A DNA stretch of 6,330 nt from Caryophanales bacterium (GTDB lineage: Bacteria; Bacillota; Bacilli; Exiguobacteriales; Exiguobacteriaceae), in assembly GCA_902362975.1 (NCBI GenBank), contig CABIYO010000068.1, positions 1 to 6,330 of the forward strand, read 5' to 3'. Under the pieces are notes generated by a model that was not told where the DNA came from, searched no databases, and saw only the letters and a program-made list of their open reading frames with translations. Below, in pieces: positions 1 through 6,330 of this stretch (position 1 is its first letter; each line of letters begins with the position of its first letter). The translations under genes were made by a program, and so were the position numbers.

Positions 1-89
1 AATCAATCCTTTTTGATTTTATTCCCATAATGTCGGTATCACTACCTCACCAACATTGCGTAAGAACCACTCCTATTTTGCACTACACA

Positions 90-142
90 TCACGGGGGCC
101 TCTTTCTTATAAATCTACTGGGTTATGTCCCAGCCTCTTTTT
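90..142 (+). repeat. Left copy of 53-bp inverted repeat bracketing the island
   Basis: This stretch is the reverse complement of 6258-6310 at 50 of 53 positions, counted by eye; the mismatches are at 95, 120 and 138. It includes a 24-nt exact block (96-119) and a 17-nt exact block (121-137, GTTATGTCCCAGCCTC region), and ends inward in a T-run (138-142). The GAGGCTGGGACATAAC motif, read on the minus strand, resembles dispersed intergenic repeats of Bacillota, which is recollection rather than a search result. Unlike the right copy, its outer side carries no obvious hairpin. It could be a dispersed repeat, a terminal repeat of a non-autonomous element, or half of a bidirectional terminator. Confidence 0.85.
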
Positions 143-235
143 AAGTAATTCTAAAATATATCTAGCCAATACTGTTGCGTTAGAATATTATTTCAAGTAA
201 AAATTCAATCATTATAAGTGAGGCTATAGGACTAG

Positions 236-244
236 TGATATAAT
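236..244 (+). promoter_or_regulatory. Extended -10 promoter for mod-res
   Basis: The sequence TGATATAAT is a perfect extended -10 element: TG at 236-237, one base, then consensus TATAAT at 239-244. Transcription would begin near 250-252, about 25 nt before the mod start codon. No convincing -35 hexamer lies 16-18 bp upstream (the stretch is around ATAAGTGAG), which fits a SigA promoter that relies on the extended -10. The short leader leaves no room for a large riboswitch. This is inferred from sequence match only. Confidence 0.6.
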
Positions 245-261
245 TTATTTGAAAAGCTTGT

Positions 262-270
262 AAAAGGAGA
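262..270 (+). promoter_or_regulatory. Ribosome binding site of mod
   Basis: AAAAGGAGA with core AGGAG at 265-269 lies 7 nt before ATG at 277, which is ideal spacing for a Bacillota Shine-Dalgarno. It decides the start at 277 rather than the second in-frame ATG at 283. Confidence 0.8.
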
Positions 271-276
271 GTTTAT

Positions 277-2295
277 ATGAGTATGGAAAAAATCCAACCT
301 AAAGTGTTTGATAAAATAACTGAAATCGTAGCAACATTTGGAGATAAGTACATTGCTGAAGGTGGGTTAAAGCGAACAGCATTAGTAAATGATTTAAGAA
401 ATTATGATGAAACGCTTATTACTGCTTTGGTTAATGATGAATACATAAATAAGCATTATTTTAAGAAAATAGCAGGAAAAGATATCTTCTTAATTGACCA
501 ATTTGAAGACATGCTACAATACCGAGACTATTGGGAAACTAGTTATACAAAATATGAAAATCAAATTGGTTTAAACGCAGGTGGTAAGTATTTATCAGAA
601 CAGCAAGATGTTGTTTTAGATTTCCCTTTCAAGGATGGGTTACTTAGTGCTGCAATGAGTAAAGAGGATATGGGATATGACGAATCTTTTTTCAATGAGG
701 TAATTGAAAAGGATGAGATAGATGTAATGTTAGATAAGAAAATATTAATTAATGCTACTAAATTTGATAGACAGGGAGAACAATCTGTGTCTAATTTCAA
801 TGATGAGAATTTAGTAATTAAGGGGAACAATCTTTTAGCATTACATACATTAAAACAAAAATATCTAGGTAGAGTAAAACTCATATACATAGATCCTCCA
901 TATTATTTTGAAGCAAAGAAAAAGGAAGATACCTTTAGATACAATTCAAATTTTAAACTTTCAACATGGCTTGTTTTTATGAAAAATAGACTGGAAGTAG
1001 CTAAGGAATTATTAAGTGAAGATGGTGCTATTTTTGTCCAAATTAGTGATGACGGTGTGGCTGAATTGCATCGATTAATGAAAGACATTTTTAATGAACC
1101 AGGGAAGAATAATTTTATAAATAAAATAACGGTAAAAACAAAATCTCCTTCTGGTTTTGCTAGTGTTAATGTGGGTGTATTCGAAACTGCAGAATATATA
1201 ATTGGATTTGCAAAAGATAAGACTAAATGGACATATAATCCTCAATATGTTGAAACATCCTATGATTCTAACTATAAATACTATATTAAAAATAAACAGG
1301 ACGATATATCACAGTGGGAAATAGTAAGTTTAAATGACTATCTACCGACACAGTTCGGTTATGAAAACAAACAAGCATTTGTTAATGAGCTTGGAAAAGA
1401 TGTCTTTGAAAAGAAAATGGGTGATTTCGCTTTAGAAAATGCTGATTCGGTATTTAGATATACTGCGATTGGAAATGATGCAGGTCAAGAAATTGTTTCT
1501 ATACGAAATATTTCAAAAGGAGATAAAGATAAGATTTATAAAATTGAAAGAGAAAATCATTATGATGTAATAGTTCATAATGGGCAGGAAATTGCTTTCT
1601 ATGCTAAAAAGGTTAGAGAAATTGATGGTAAAAAAGTGCCGAGTATACAGCTAAGCAATATTTGGATGGACACTCCATACGAAGGAATTGCAAAAGAAGG
1701 TGGAGTGACCCTAAAAGGTGGTAAAAAGCCTGAAAAGCTTATTAGGAGAATTATTGAGATGGCTAGTAACAAAGGTGATATTGTACTCGATTTCTTTGGT
1801 GGTTCGGGAACAACGGCTGCTGTTGCACATAAGCTTGAACGGAAATATATTACTATTGAACAGCTTGACTACGAAGAAAATAGTCCTTGGAACAGATTAA
1901 AAGATGTTGTAAGCGGTGAAGATCAATCGGGCATTTCTAAGATTGTTAAATGGAATGGTGGAGGAAGTTTTGTTTATACTGAATTGTTCCCCAAAAATAT
2001 AGGCTATTTGATTGATATAATAAACGCAAATTCAATTAGTGAATTAAAGGTTGTTTATGAACGTATGATACAAGGGTCTGACACACAGGAGAAAGCAGAT
2101 ATAGATTTTCGTGCTGATTTAACCAAAATTGATTGGAGTCGTGGCACTGAAGAAAACCGTAAATTACTTATTAAGATTATTGAGAAAAATCAACTATATT
2201 ATAATTTGAGTGAAATAGATGATTCAAATGTTAGGGAACTCATTAGTAATTCTGACTACGAATTTAATAAGAGTTTCTATGGGGAGGAGGCTTAA
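277..2295 (+). CDS. mod: Type III restriction-modification system DNA methyltransferase (Mod)
   Basis: This 672-aa protein is predicted to transfer a methyl group from S-adenosylmethionine to the N6 of adenine in a short asymmetric site, and to give the Mod-Res complex its sequence specificity. Motif IV, DPPY, is at residues 206-209. It is preceded by the typical Mod stretch ENLVIKGNNLLALH (177-190). The SAM-binding motif I, LDFFGGSGTT, lies later at about 504-513, after GGKKPEKLI (481-489). This order of IV before I defines the beta class used by Type III Mod enzymes. The roughly 200-residue stretch between about 280 and 470 is the expected target recognition domain. Length fits the family (EcoP15I Mod is about 645 aa). 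No frameshift or simple-repeat tract is seen, so it looks intact and not phase-variable. The stop is 2 nt before res. The recognition sequence cannot be read from the protein. Confidence 0.95.
   Translation: MSMEKIQPKVFDKITEIVATFGDKYIAEGGLKRTALVNDLRNYDETLITALVNDEYINKHYFKKIAGKDIFLIDQFEDMLQYRDYWETSYTKYENQIGLNAGGKYLSEQQDVVLDFPFKDGLLSAAMSKEDMGYDESFFNEVIEKDEIDVMLDKKILINATKFDRQGEQSVSNFNDENLVIKGNNLLALHTLKQKYLGRVKLIYIDPPYYFEAKKKEDTFRYNSNFKLSTWLVFMKNRLEVAKELLSEDGAIFVQISDDGVAELHRLMKDIFNEPGKNNFINKITVKTKSPSGFASVNVGVFETAEYIIGFAKDKTKWTYNPQYVETSYDSNYKYYIKNKQDDISQWEIVSLNDYLPTQFGYENKQAFVNELGKDVFEKKMGDFALENADSVFRYTAIGNDAGQEIVSIRNISKGDKDKIYKIERENHYDVIVHNGQEIAFYAKKVREIDGKKVPSIQLSNIWMDTPYEGIAKEGGVTLKGGKKPEKLIRRIIEMASNKGDIVLDFFGGSGTTAAVAHKLERKYITIEQLDYEENSPWNRLKDVVSGEDQSGISKIVKWNGGGSFVYTELFPKNIGYLIDIINANSISELKVVYERMIQGSDTQEKADIDFRADLTKIDWSRGTEENRKLLIKIIEKNQLYYNLSEIDDSNVRELISNSDYEFNKSFYGEEA
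2285..2290 (+). promoter_or_regulatory. Ribosome binding site of res, inside the end of mod
   Basis: AGGAGG, within a longer GGGGAGGAGG run, lies 7 nt before the res ATG at 2298 and overlaps the last codons of mod. This is a full-strength Shine-Dalgarno and implies that res is translated from the same message, probably coupled to mod termination. Confidence 0.85.
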
Positions 2296-2297
2296 AA

Positions 2298-5039
2298 ATG
2301 TCTTCAAAACCTAAGAAAAAGAAGCAAATATCTTTACCATTACTTGACGAGCTTAAAAGACATGATACATCCTTATTTAATGAAAATATAGCTTTTCAGG
2401 TTCCCGAATATGTTAATAACAATCTAATACATGATCTACGTGATTATCAGGAAAATGCAATAAGATTTTTCCATTACACTCAAACGTTTAATGATGCACG
2501 TAATATCAATCATGTATTGTTTAACATGGCAACTGGTTCTGGTAAAACGGATTTAATGGCAGCTTTAATCTTGTTTATGTTTAAAGAATATGGATATCAA
2601 AATTTTGTTTTTACAGTAAATACAAATAGTGTACTAAATAAGACTATCGATAATCTTACAAATAAAGCGTCTAATAAATATTTATTCCAGCAAACAATGG
2701 AGATTAACGGTGAACGCATAAATATCATACCTGTAACAAGGTTTCCAGTAGAACAGTCTAAGAATGTGATTTATTTGAAGCTTTCAACGGTACAATCTTT
2801 ATCAAACGATTTATTTATTCCTGCTGAAAATTCAATGTCTGAATTAGAATATGGTAGAAACAAGGTTGTAATACTTGGAGACGAAGCACACCATTATTCT
2901 GCTTCAACAAAGAAAGAAAAAGATGAAGAAAAGACATGGGAAGCTGCTATAAATAGAATACTTAATGCAAGAGATGACAATAGGTTACTGGAGTTTACTG
3001 CTACTATTGACTTGGAAAATAAGAATATCTATGAGAAGTATAAAGATAAAGTTATATACCGTTACACATTAGATAAATTTATGTTTCAGGGATTCTCAAA
3101 AAACGTAAAGCGTATTGAAGGTTCTGCAGATGATAGAGATAAAATGTTAAATGTAGTACTGCTGAGTGAATATAGAAGGTATACAGCCTTAGCTAAAGGG
3201 ATACCAATTTTTAAACCTGTTATAATGTTTAAGTCTCAAAATATTAATGCCTCCAACAATGCCAACCAGTTATTTAATGAAATGATTGAGGGTTTGACTG
3301 TTGAGGAACTTAACCAGTTTATTTTACGTCAACAAAAGCTAGATGATAATGAAAGTTCGACTTTAAACTTTGCTTATCAGTATTACTTGGAACATAGTGA
3401 AGAACTTCCAACTATTTTACGTACCATAAAACGAGAGTTTGAGCCTAGACGTGTGTTAAATGCAAACGATTCTGACCGTGGTGCAGGTATGTTGGAAAAA
3501 GGGCAATATCAGGCACTCAATTCTTTAGAAGATGAAGATAACTTGTATCGTGTTATATTTGCTGTTGCAAAGCTAACTGAAGGTTGGGATGTGTTAAACC
3601 TTTATGATATTGTACGGGTAAGTGAAAATGCTAAAGGTGATAAAAAGTCTACGATGGCTGAAGCTCAGTTAATTGGACGTGGTGCTAGATATAATCCATT
3701 CATCTTAGAAGGGCAATCTTCCTATAAAAGAAGGTTTGAAGACGATTCGCATGACAGTTTATTGCTTGAAACTCTTCACTATCATACAATCAATGAGCCA
3801 CAGTATTTAAAAAATCTAGTTAATTCCCTAGAAGCATTGGATTTACCTAGTGGAACAGATGAGAAAAACCCTCCACTAGATGTGAAGATAAAATCAAATT
3901 TTAAAAGAACTGACGTTTGGAAACATGGAAAAATCTATTATAATCAGACCATTGTTGTACCTGACTCTTACTACACTGACTTGTCAAAATATGGAGTCCA
4001 AAATACAAATGATGTGACACTTCCTTGGTCGTATTCCTCTAGAGAAGTAGATTATAAAGAAGAGGCGACAAGCTTAAGAACACATCCGATCGTTGTTAAA
4101 TTAGATGACAGGTACTTTAAAAAAGCTATGCAGAAACTTACATTCTTTCGTTTTGATACAATGAAGAGGTACTTACCAGAATTGAAATCGAAAGAGGAAT
4201 TTTTGTATAGTGAGAATTGGTTAAATATAAAAAATTTAACACTACGAGTAGAAGCACCACTTGAGTTTACAGAAAGTGACTTGACTAGTAGAGATAAGCT
4301 GAACATAGTTGTATCTTATCTAAGCGATATTGAATCTAAAATTATCAAAGGATATTCAAGTGAACGTGGTAGTAATAAATTTATTGGTTATCCAATAAAA
4401 GAATATCTTACTGATTATAGAAAACGGGTTCCAAAATACGACTCTTTGAAGGGAAATCGTAGTCAGATTGTTGAGCCACGTAAAATGTTAGGTGATGAGA
4501 ACGATTGGTTTGTTTATAACTTAGCGATTGTAAATGAACTTGAATTTGACCTGATTCGTAAGATTGGCGAGCGAGTACAAGAATTACGAGAAACATATCC
4601 AGAAACTTATTTATTTCGGATGGATGAGCAAATGAATAGAGAAACACGTAAAGGTGAATATCTTAAATTGCATCAGTTCCAACAATCTGACCAAGTAAGG
4701 TTTGAAGGTTTCCAACCAGACTTCATACTGTACCTTAGAAATGCTGAATATTATATACAAGTCTTTATTGAACCGAAAGGTGGAGACTCTAGACGTATGG
4801 AGAGGGAGCAATGGAAAGAAGAACTGTTAACTTATATTACGGAACATGAAGCTGAACTAGCATTTGAAGATGAAGTTTCGAATGTGAAAATAAAAGGTCT
4901 AAAATTCTATACTGATAAAGATGGTCGTAACATGTTTAGTCAATTAGCCCAAGTTGTATTAGATAAAGACCATTTTACAGGACTGTCTATTGAACAAGAA
5001 AGCAAAGTTGCTGAGTTACCTTTATTTTATGATGTCTAA
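2298..5039 (+). CDS. res: Type III restriction enzyme, helicase/endonuclease subunit (Res)
   Basis: This 913-aa subunit should act with Mod to translocate or slide on DNA using ATP and cut unmodified DNA beside the recognition site. The superfamily 2 helicase core is clear. A Q-motif-like LRDYQ ends at Q51, and Walker A ATGSGKT is at 78-84. DEAH is at 195-198 and motif III TAT at 234-236. Motif V is around KLTEGWDV (425-432), and motif VI is QLIGRGAR (457-464). The C-terminal nuclease has a PD-(D/E)xK signature: P807-D808, then E825-P-K827. A linker of roughly 300 residues joins the two parts. All catalytic motifs are intact and the length is normal for the family. The gene follows mod by 2 nt and probably depends on its promoter. 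A terminator-like hairpin begins 7 nt after the stop codon. Confidence 0.95.
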   Translation: MSSKPKKKKQISLPLLDELKRHDTSLFNENIAFQVPEYVNNNLIHDLRDYQENAIRFFHYTQTFNDARNINHVLFNMATGSGKTDLMAALILFMFKEYGYQNFVFTVNTNSVLNKTIDNLTNKASNKYLFQQTMEINGERINIIPVTRFPVEQSKNVIYLKLSTVQSLSNDLFIPAENSMSELEYGRNKVVILGDEAHHYSASTKKEKDEEKTWEAAINRILNARDDNRLLEFTATIDLENKNIYEKYKDKVIYRYTLDKFMFQGFSKNVKRIEGSADDRDKMLNVVLLSEYRRYTALAKGIPIFKPVIMFKSQNINASNNANQLFNEMIEGLTVEELNQFILRQQKLDDNESSTLNFAYQYYLEHSEELPTILRTIKREFEPRRVLNANDSDRGAGMLEKGQYQALNSLEDEDNLYRVIFAVAKLTEGWDVLNLYDIVRVSENAKGDKKSTMAEAQLIGRGARYNPFILEGQSSYKRRFEDDSHDSLLLETLHYHTINEPQYLKNLVNSLEALDLPSGTDEKNPPLDVKIKSNFKRTDVWKHGKIYYNQTIVVPDSYYTDLSKYGVQNTNDVTLPWSYSSREVDYKEEATSLRTHPIVVKLDDRYFKKAMQKLTFFRFDTMKRYLPELKSKEEFLYSENWLNIKNLTLRVEAPLEFTESDLTSRDKLNIVVSYLSDIESKIIKGYSSERGSNKFIGYPIKEYLTDYRKRVPKYDSLKGNRSQIVEPRKMLGDENDWFVYNLAIVNELEFDLIRKIGERVQELRETYPETYLFRMDEQMNRETRKGEYLKLHQFQQSDQVRFEGFQPDFILYLRNAEYYIQVFIEPKGGDSRRMEREQWKEELLTYITEHEAELAFEDEVSNVKIKGLKFYTDKDGRNMFSQLAQVVLDKDHFTGLSIEQESKVAELPLFYDV

Positions 5040-5045
5040 AGGTTT

Positions 5046-5080
5046 GACTGGGCTTAACTCGGCTCAGCTCCGTCTTTTTT
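5046..5080 (+). terminator. Probable intrinsic terminator after res
   Basis: GACTGGGCT (5046-5054) pairs with AGCTCCGTC (5066-5074), giving eight pairs, one of them G-T, with a single T-C mismatch. The loop is 11 nt and is followed at once by TTTTTT (5075-5080). It lies 7 nt after the res stop and would separate the mod-res transcript from the mrr remnant. Confidence 0.7.
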
Positions 5081-5096
5081 CTTATGGACGTTAGAT

Positions 5097-5126
5097 TTGC
5101 AGTAGTAGTTCATTATACGAAATAAT
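5097..5126 (+). promoter_or_regulatory. Possible weak promoter for mrr
   Basis: AATAAT (5121-5126) matches five of six -10 consensus bases. TTGCAG (5097-5102) sits 18 bp upstream but matches only the TTG of the -35 consensus. The placement between the res terminator and the mrr start is sensible, but in AT-rich DNA such matches are common. Confidence 0.25.
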
Positions 5127-5150
5127 ACCAAATGTTAATGACTAAAGTTT

Positions 5151-5159
5151 GGGGATGAG
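5151..5159 (+). promoter_or_regulatory. Weak ribosome binding site of mrr
   Basis: GGGGATGAG ends 9 nt before ATG at 5169. It is a much poorer match than the mod and res sites. The start at 5169 is chosen because the protein from there begins with the Mrr N-terminal domain pattern (MPKQSEIEVPLLEVLISLG). Confidence 0.4.
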
Positions 5160-5168
5160 TTAATAGTA

Positions 5169-5957
5169 ATGCCTAAGCAATCTGAAATAGAGGTGCCTTT
5201 ATTAGAAGTATTGATTTCTTTAGGAGGGCAAGGAAAACCGAAAGAAATCTACCCCTTGGTTACTCAAAAATTTCACAATATTACCCAAGAGGATTTAGAT
5301 AACGTATGGAATCTGGTGGAAACAAATGGACTAATCGTATCCAATGGGTAAGGCAAAAACTCATTGATAGTGGTGAAATGTATAATCCACAAAGAGGGGT
5401 ATGGGCAATCACTGATAAAGGTAGGAACCGTGTACATTTACCAGTTCAGATGCAAACCACACCAGTTAATCTTGTTGAAATATATGAAGACTATGAAGAG
5501 GATTTTAAATCTCAGTTACTTGATAAGTTACACGAACTAACCCCTAGACAATTTGAAGAGTTTGCAAAGAAATTACTGCAAGTTTATGGATTTGTAGATT
5601 TAATTGTTACAGGAGTTGGTCCCGATGGGGGGATCGATGGTTATGGAAGGTTAAAGATTGGACTAGCTTCAATGAATGTTGCCTTCCAGTGTAAAAGGTG
5701 GCAAGGAAATGTTGGGAGAAAAGAAATTCAACAATTTCGTGGTGCTATTCAAGGTAATTATGAGCAGGGCATCTTTTTTACTACTTCTGATTTTACAACA
5801 CAAGCTACAGGTATATCGTTCCAACAAGGAGCAGTTCCAATTATTTTGATGAATGGTAATGGGATTGTAGATATTATGATTGAGAAGGGGTTAGGGGTAG
5901 TAAAAAAGCCTTTGTATTTATTTTTATGAGAAAGTCCAAGATTTTCTTGATGAATAA
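5169..5957 (+). pseudogene. mrr: Mrr-family restriction endonuclease, two frameshifts
   Basis: Intact, this would be a Mrr-type (Type IV-like) nuclease acting on methylated DNA. Fragment 1 (5169-5351, 60 aa) begins the Mrr N-terminal winged-helix domain. Fragment 2 (open from 5303, first ATG 5306, stop at 5929) completes it (ESGGNKWTNRIQWVRQKL, RGVWAITDKG) and carries the Mrr catalytic domain. That domain shows PDGGIDG (5621-5641), FQCKRW (Q-x-K, Lys codon 5693-5695), FRGAIQ and IFFTTSDF. A one-base loss near 5304-5309 explains the first break. A second break lies in the T5 run 5921-5925: dropping one T continues PLYLF into YEKVQDFLDE and a stop at 5955-5957, the expected style of Mrr C-terminus. 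Correcting both gives 262 aa, somewhat shorter than E. coli Mrr (about 304 aa). Alternatives are sequencing error, or fragment 2 acting alone. The family call is firm; whether it is dead is less certain. Confidence 0.85.
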
Positions 5958-5961
5958 ATGT

Positions 5962-5985
5962 AAGAGATACCTTTGTTCTCTTTTA
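5962..5985 (+). terminator. Possible weak terminator after mrr
   Basis: AAGAGA (5962-5967) pairs with TCTCTT (5977-5982) across a 9-nt loop, followed by only two further T residues. The stem is short and AT-rich. Its position 5 nt after the repaired mrr stop is the main support. Confidence 0.25.
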
Positions 5986-6144
5986 GATTTCTAAAGTAGT
6001 GCAGGTCTACGTTAATTTTTCGTTTGCTCTAATAACTGATTCCGAGAGAAACTAAAATAAGAATGATATTAAAGATAATTTTCGTGCCGAAATGATTTTA
6101 TTTTGCATTTTAACCTATTTTTAAAAAGTGGTTTAACCCTTGAT

Positions 6145-6162
6145 ATAAAGGCATATCTTTAT
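6145..6162. repeat. Small perfect palindrome
   Basis: ATAAAG and CTTTAT form a perfect 6-bp inverted repeat around GCATAT. It could be an operator half-site pair or chance; no neighbouring gene gives it a role. Confidence 0.3.
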
Positions 6163-6185
6163 GAACCATTTCAAGCTGTTTTAAG

Positions 6186-6251
6186 CAAAATTAATCAAGT
6201 TCGAAATGGAAGGTTTTATTGGATATGAACAAAATTGATTAAGACGAAATG
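6186..6251 (+). repeat. Degenerate direct repeat pair
   Basis: Two copies of a 22-23 nt unit lie at 6186-6208 and 6230-6251. Both follow the pattern CAAAATT(A/G)AT(C/T)AAG, then TT or A, then CGAAATG, so they differ at about three positions plus one gap. They start 44 nt apart, just inside the right inverted repeat. Function is unknown. Confidence 0.5.
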
Positions 6252-6257
6252 TATATA

Positions 6258-6310
6258 AAAAGGAGGCTGGGACATAACCGAGTAGATTTATAAGAAAGAG
6301 GCCCTCGTGA
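6258..6310 (-). repeat. Right copy of 53-bp inverted repeat bracketing the island
   Basis: This is the partner of 90-142 in opposite orientation, with 50 of 53 positions matching. Both copies have their A/T-run end facing the restriction-modification genes and their GGGCC end facing out. The outer end overlaps a strong hairpin that the left copy lacks. Confidence 0.85.
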
Positions 6311-6330
6311 GCGACTTGTTCGCTCACGAG
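6304..6330. repeat. Strong hairpin at the right window edge
   Basis: CTCGTGAGCG (6304-6313) and CGCTCACGAG (6321-6330) form a perfect 10-bp GC-rich stem with a 7-nt loop. The stem ends exactly on the last base, so it may continue. Any T-run that would make it a terminator would lie beyond the window. It could equally be part of the dispersed repeat. Confidence 0.75.

Larger units (their letters stand above)
5958..6257. other. Non-coding interval between mrr and the right repeat
   Basis: No convincing gene is present. The longest stop-free frame is about 45-50 codons on the plus strand, ending near 6227, without a start codon or ribosome binding site. The interval holds a weak hairpin after mrr, a small palindrome at 6145-6162 and a degenerate direct repeat at 6186-6251, listed separately. 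The rest shows nothing I can identify. Confidence 0.6.

Noticed and set aside
1..23. AATCAA...TTGATT hairpin followed by TTATT at the left edge, terminator-like
   Set aside because: Only six A/T-rich pairs with an interrupted T-run and no visible upstream gene; too weak to call.
99..185. Minus-strand stop-bounded frame through the left repeat, reading about 25 codons ending RLGHNPVDL
   Set aside because: No start codon or ribosome binding site and no recognised family; the shared ending with the right copy simply reflects the repeated DNA.
561..1088. Minus-strand open frames within mod
   Set aside because: They are antisense shadows of a strongly supported gene, with no ribosome binding sites or recognisable protein features.
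4052..4811. Minus-strand open frames within res
   Set aside because: They lie opposite the linker and nuclease region of res and look like antisense shadows only.
5300..5312. Programmed -1 ribosomal frameshift joining the two mrr fragments
   Set aside because: No X-XXY-YYZ slippery heptamer or obvious downstream pseudoknot at the junction, and a second break near the 3' end points to indels instead.
6080..6229. Plus-strand stop-free stretch ending ...VRNGRFYWI before TGA
   Set aside because: No start codon or ribosome binding site and no recognised family; length is within chance for a single frame. A gene remnant cannot be excluded.
1..6330. CRISPR array, tRNA, rRNA or known phage attachment site
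   Set aside because: No regularly spaced repeats, no cloverleaf-like sequence and no rRNA-like stretch were seen; the only repeats are those listed.

Overview
This window is a compact restriction-modification (defence) island from a low-GC Gram-positive bacterium. The DNA is about two-thirds A+T by eye. Genes start with strong AGGAG-type ribosome binding sites, and the island is bracketed by a repeat containing GAGGCTGGGACATAAC, a type of intergenic repeat I associate with Bacillaceae and related Bacillota. The genus cannot be fixed from the sequence alone.

Layout. Positions 1-276 are non-coding and hold the left copy of a 53-bp inverted repeat (90-142) and a good extended -10 promoter (TATAAT at 239-244). 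Positions 277-5039 hold two intact genes 2 nt apart, an evident operon: mod, a beta-class adenine-N6 DNA methyltransferase (672 aa), and res, a helicase/endonuclease (913 aa). Together they form a complete Type III restriction-modification system. A terminator-like hairpin with a T6 tail (5046-5080) follows res. Positions 5169-5957 hold an Mrr-family (Type IV-like) restriction endonuclease gene broken by two single-base frameshifts, the first about -1 near 5306 and the second about +1 in a T run at 5921-5925. They cancel, and correcting both gives a clean 262-aa protein. Positions 5958-6257 are non-coding with a few weak repeats. Positions 6258-6310 are the right copy of the inverted repeat (50 of 53 positions match the left copy), followed by a 10-bp hairpin ending at the last base.

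How the parts work together. Mod alone would methylate its short asymmetric recognition site. Mod plus Res would translocate on and cut unmodified DNA. An intact Mrr-type enzyme would instead attack DNA carrying foreign methylation. E. coli Mrr has been reported to be antagonistic with Type III modification, so an intact Type III system beside a broken mrr is a suggestive combination. The inverted repeats mark this island as a possible mobile or invertible cargo unit, but no transposase or recombinase is visible inside it.

I see no clearly unprecedented system. The most unusual features are the doubly frameshifted mrr and the matched inverted repeats enclosing the island.
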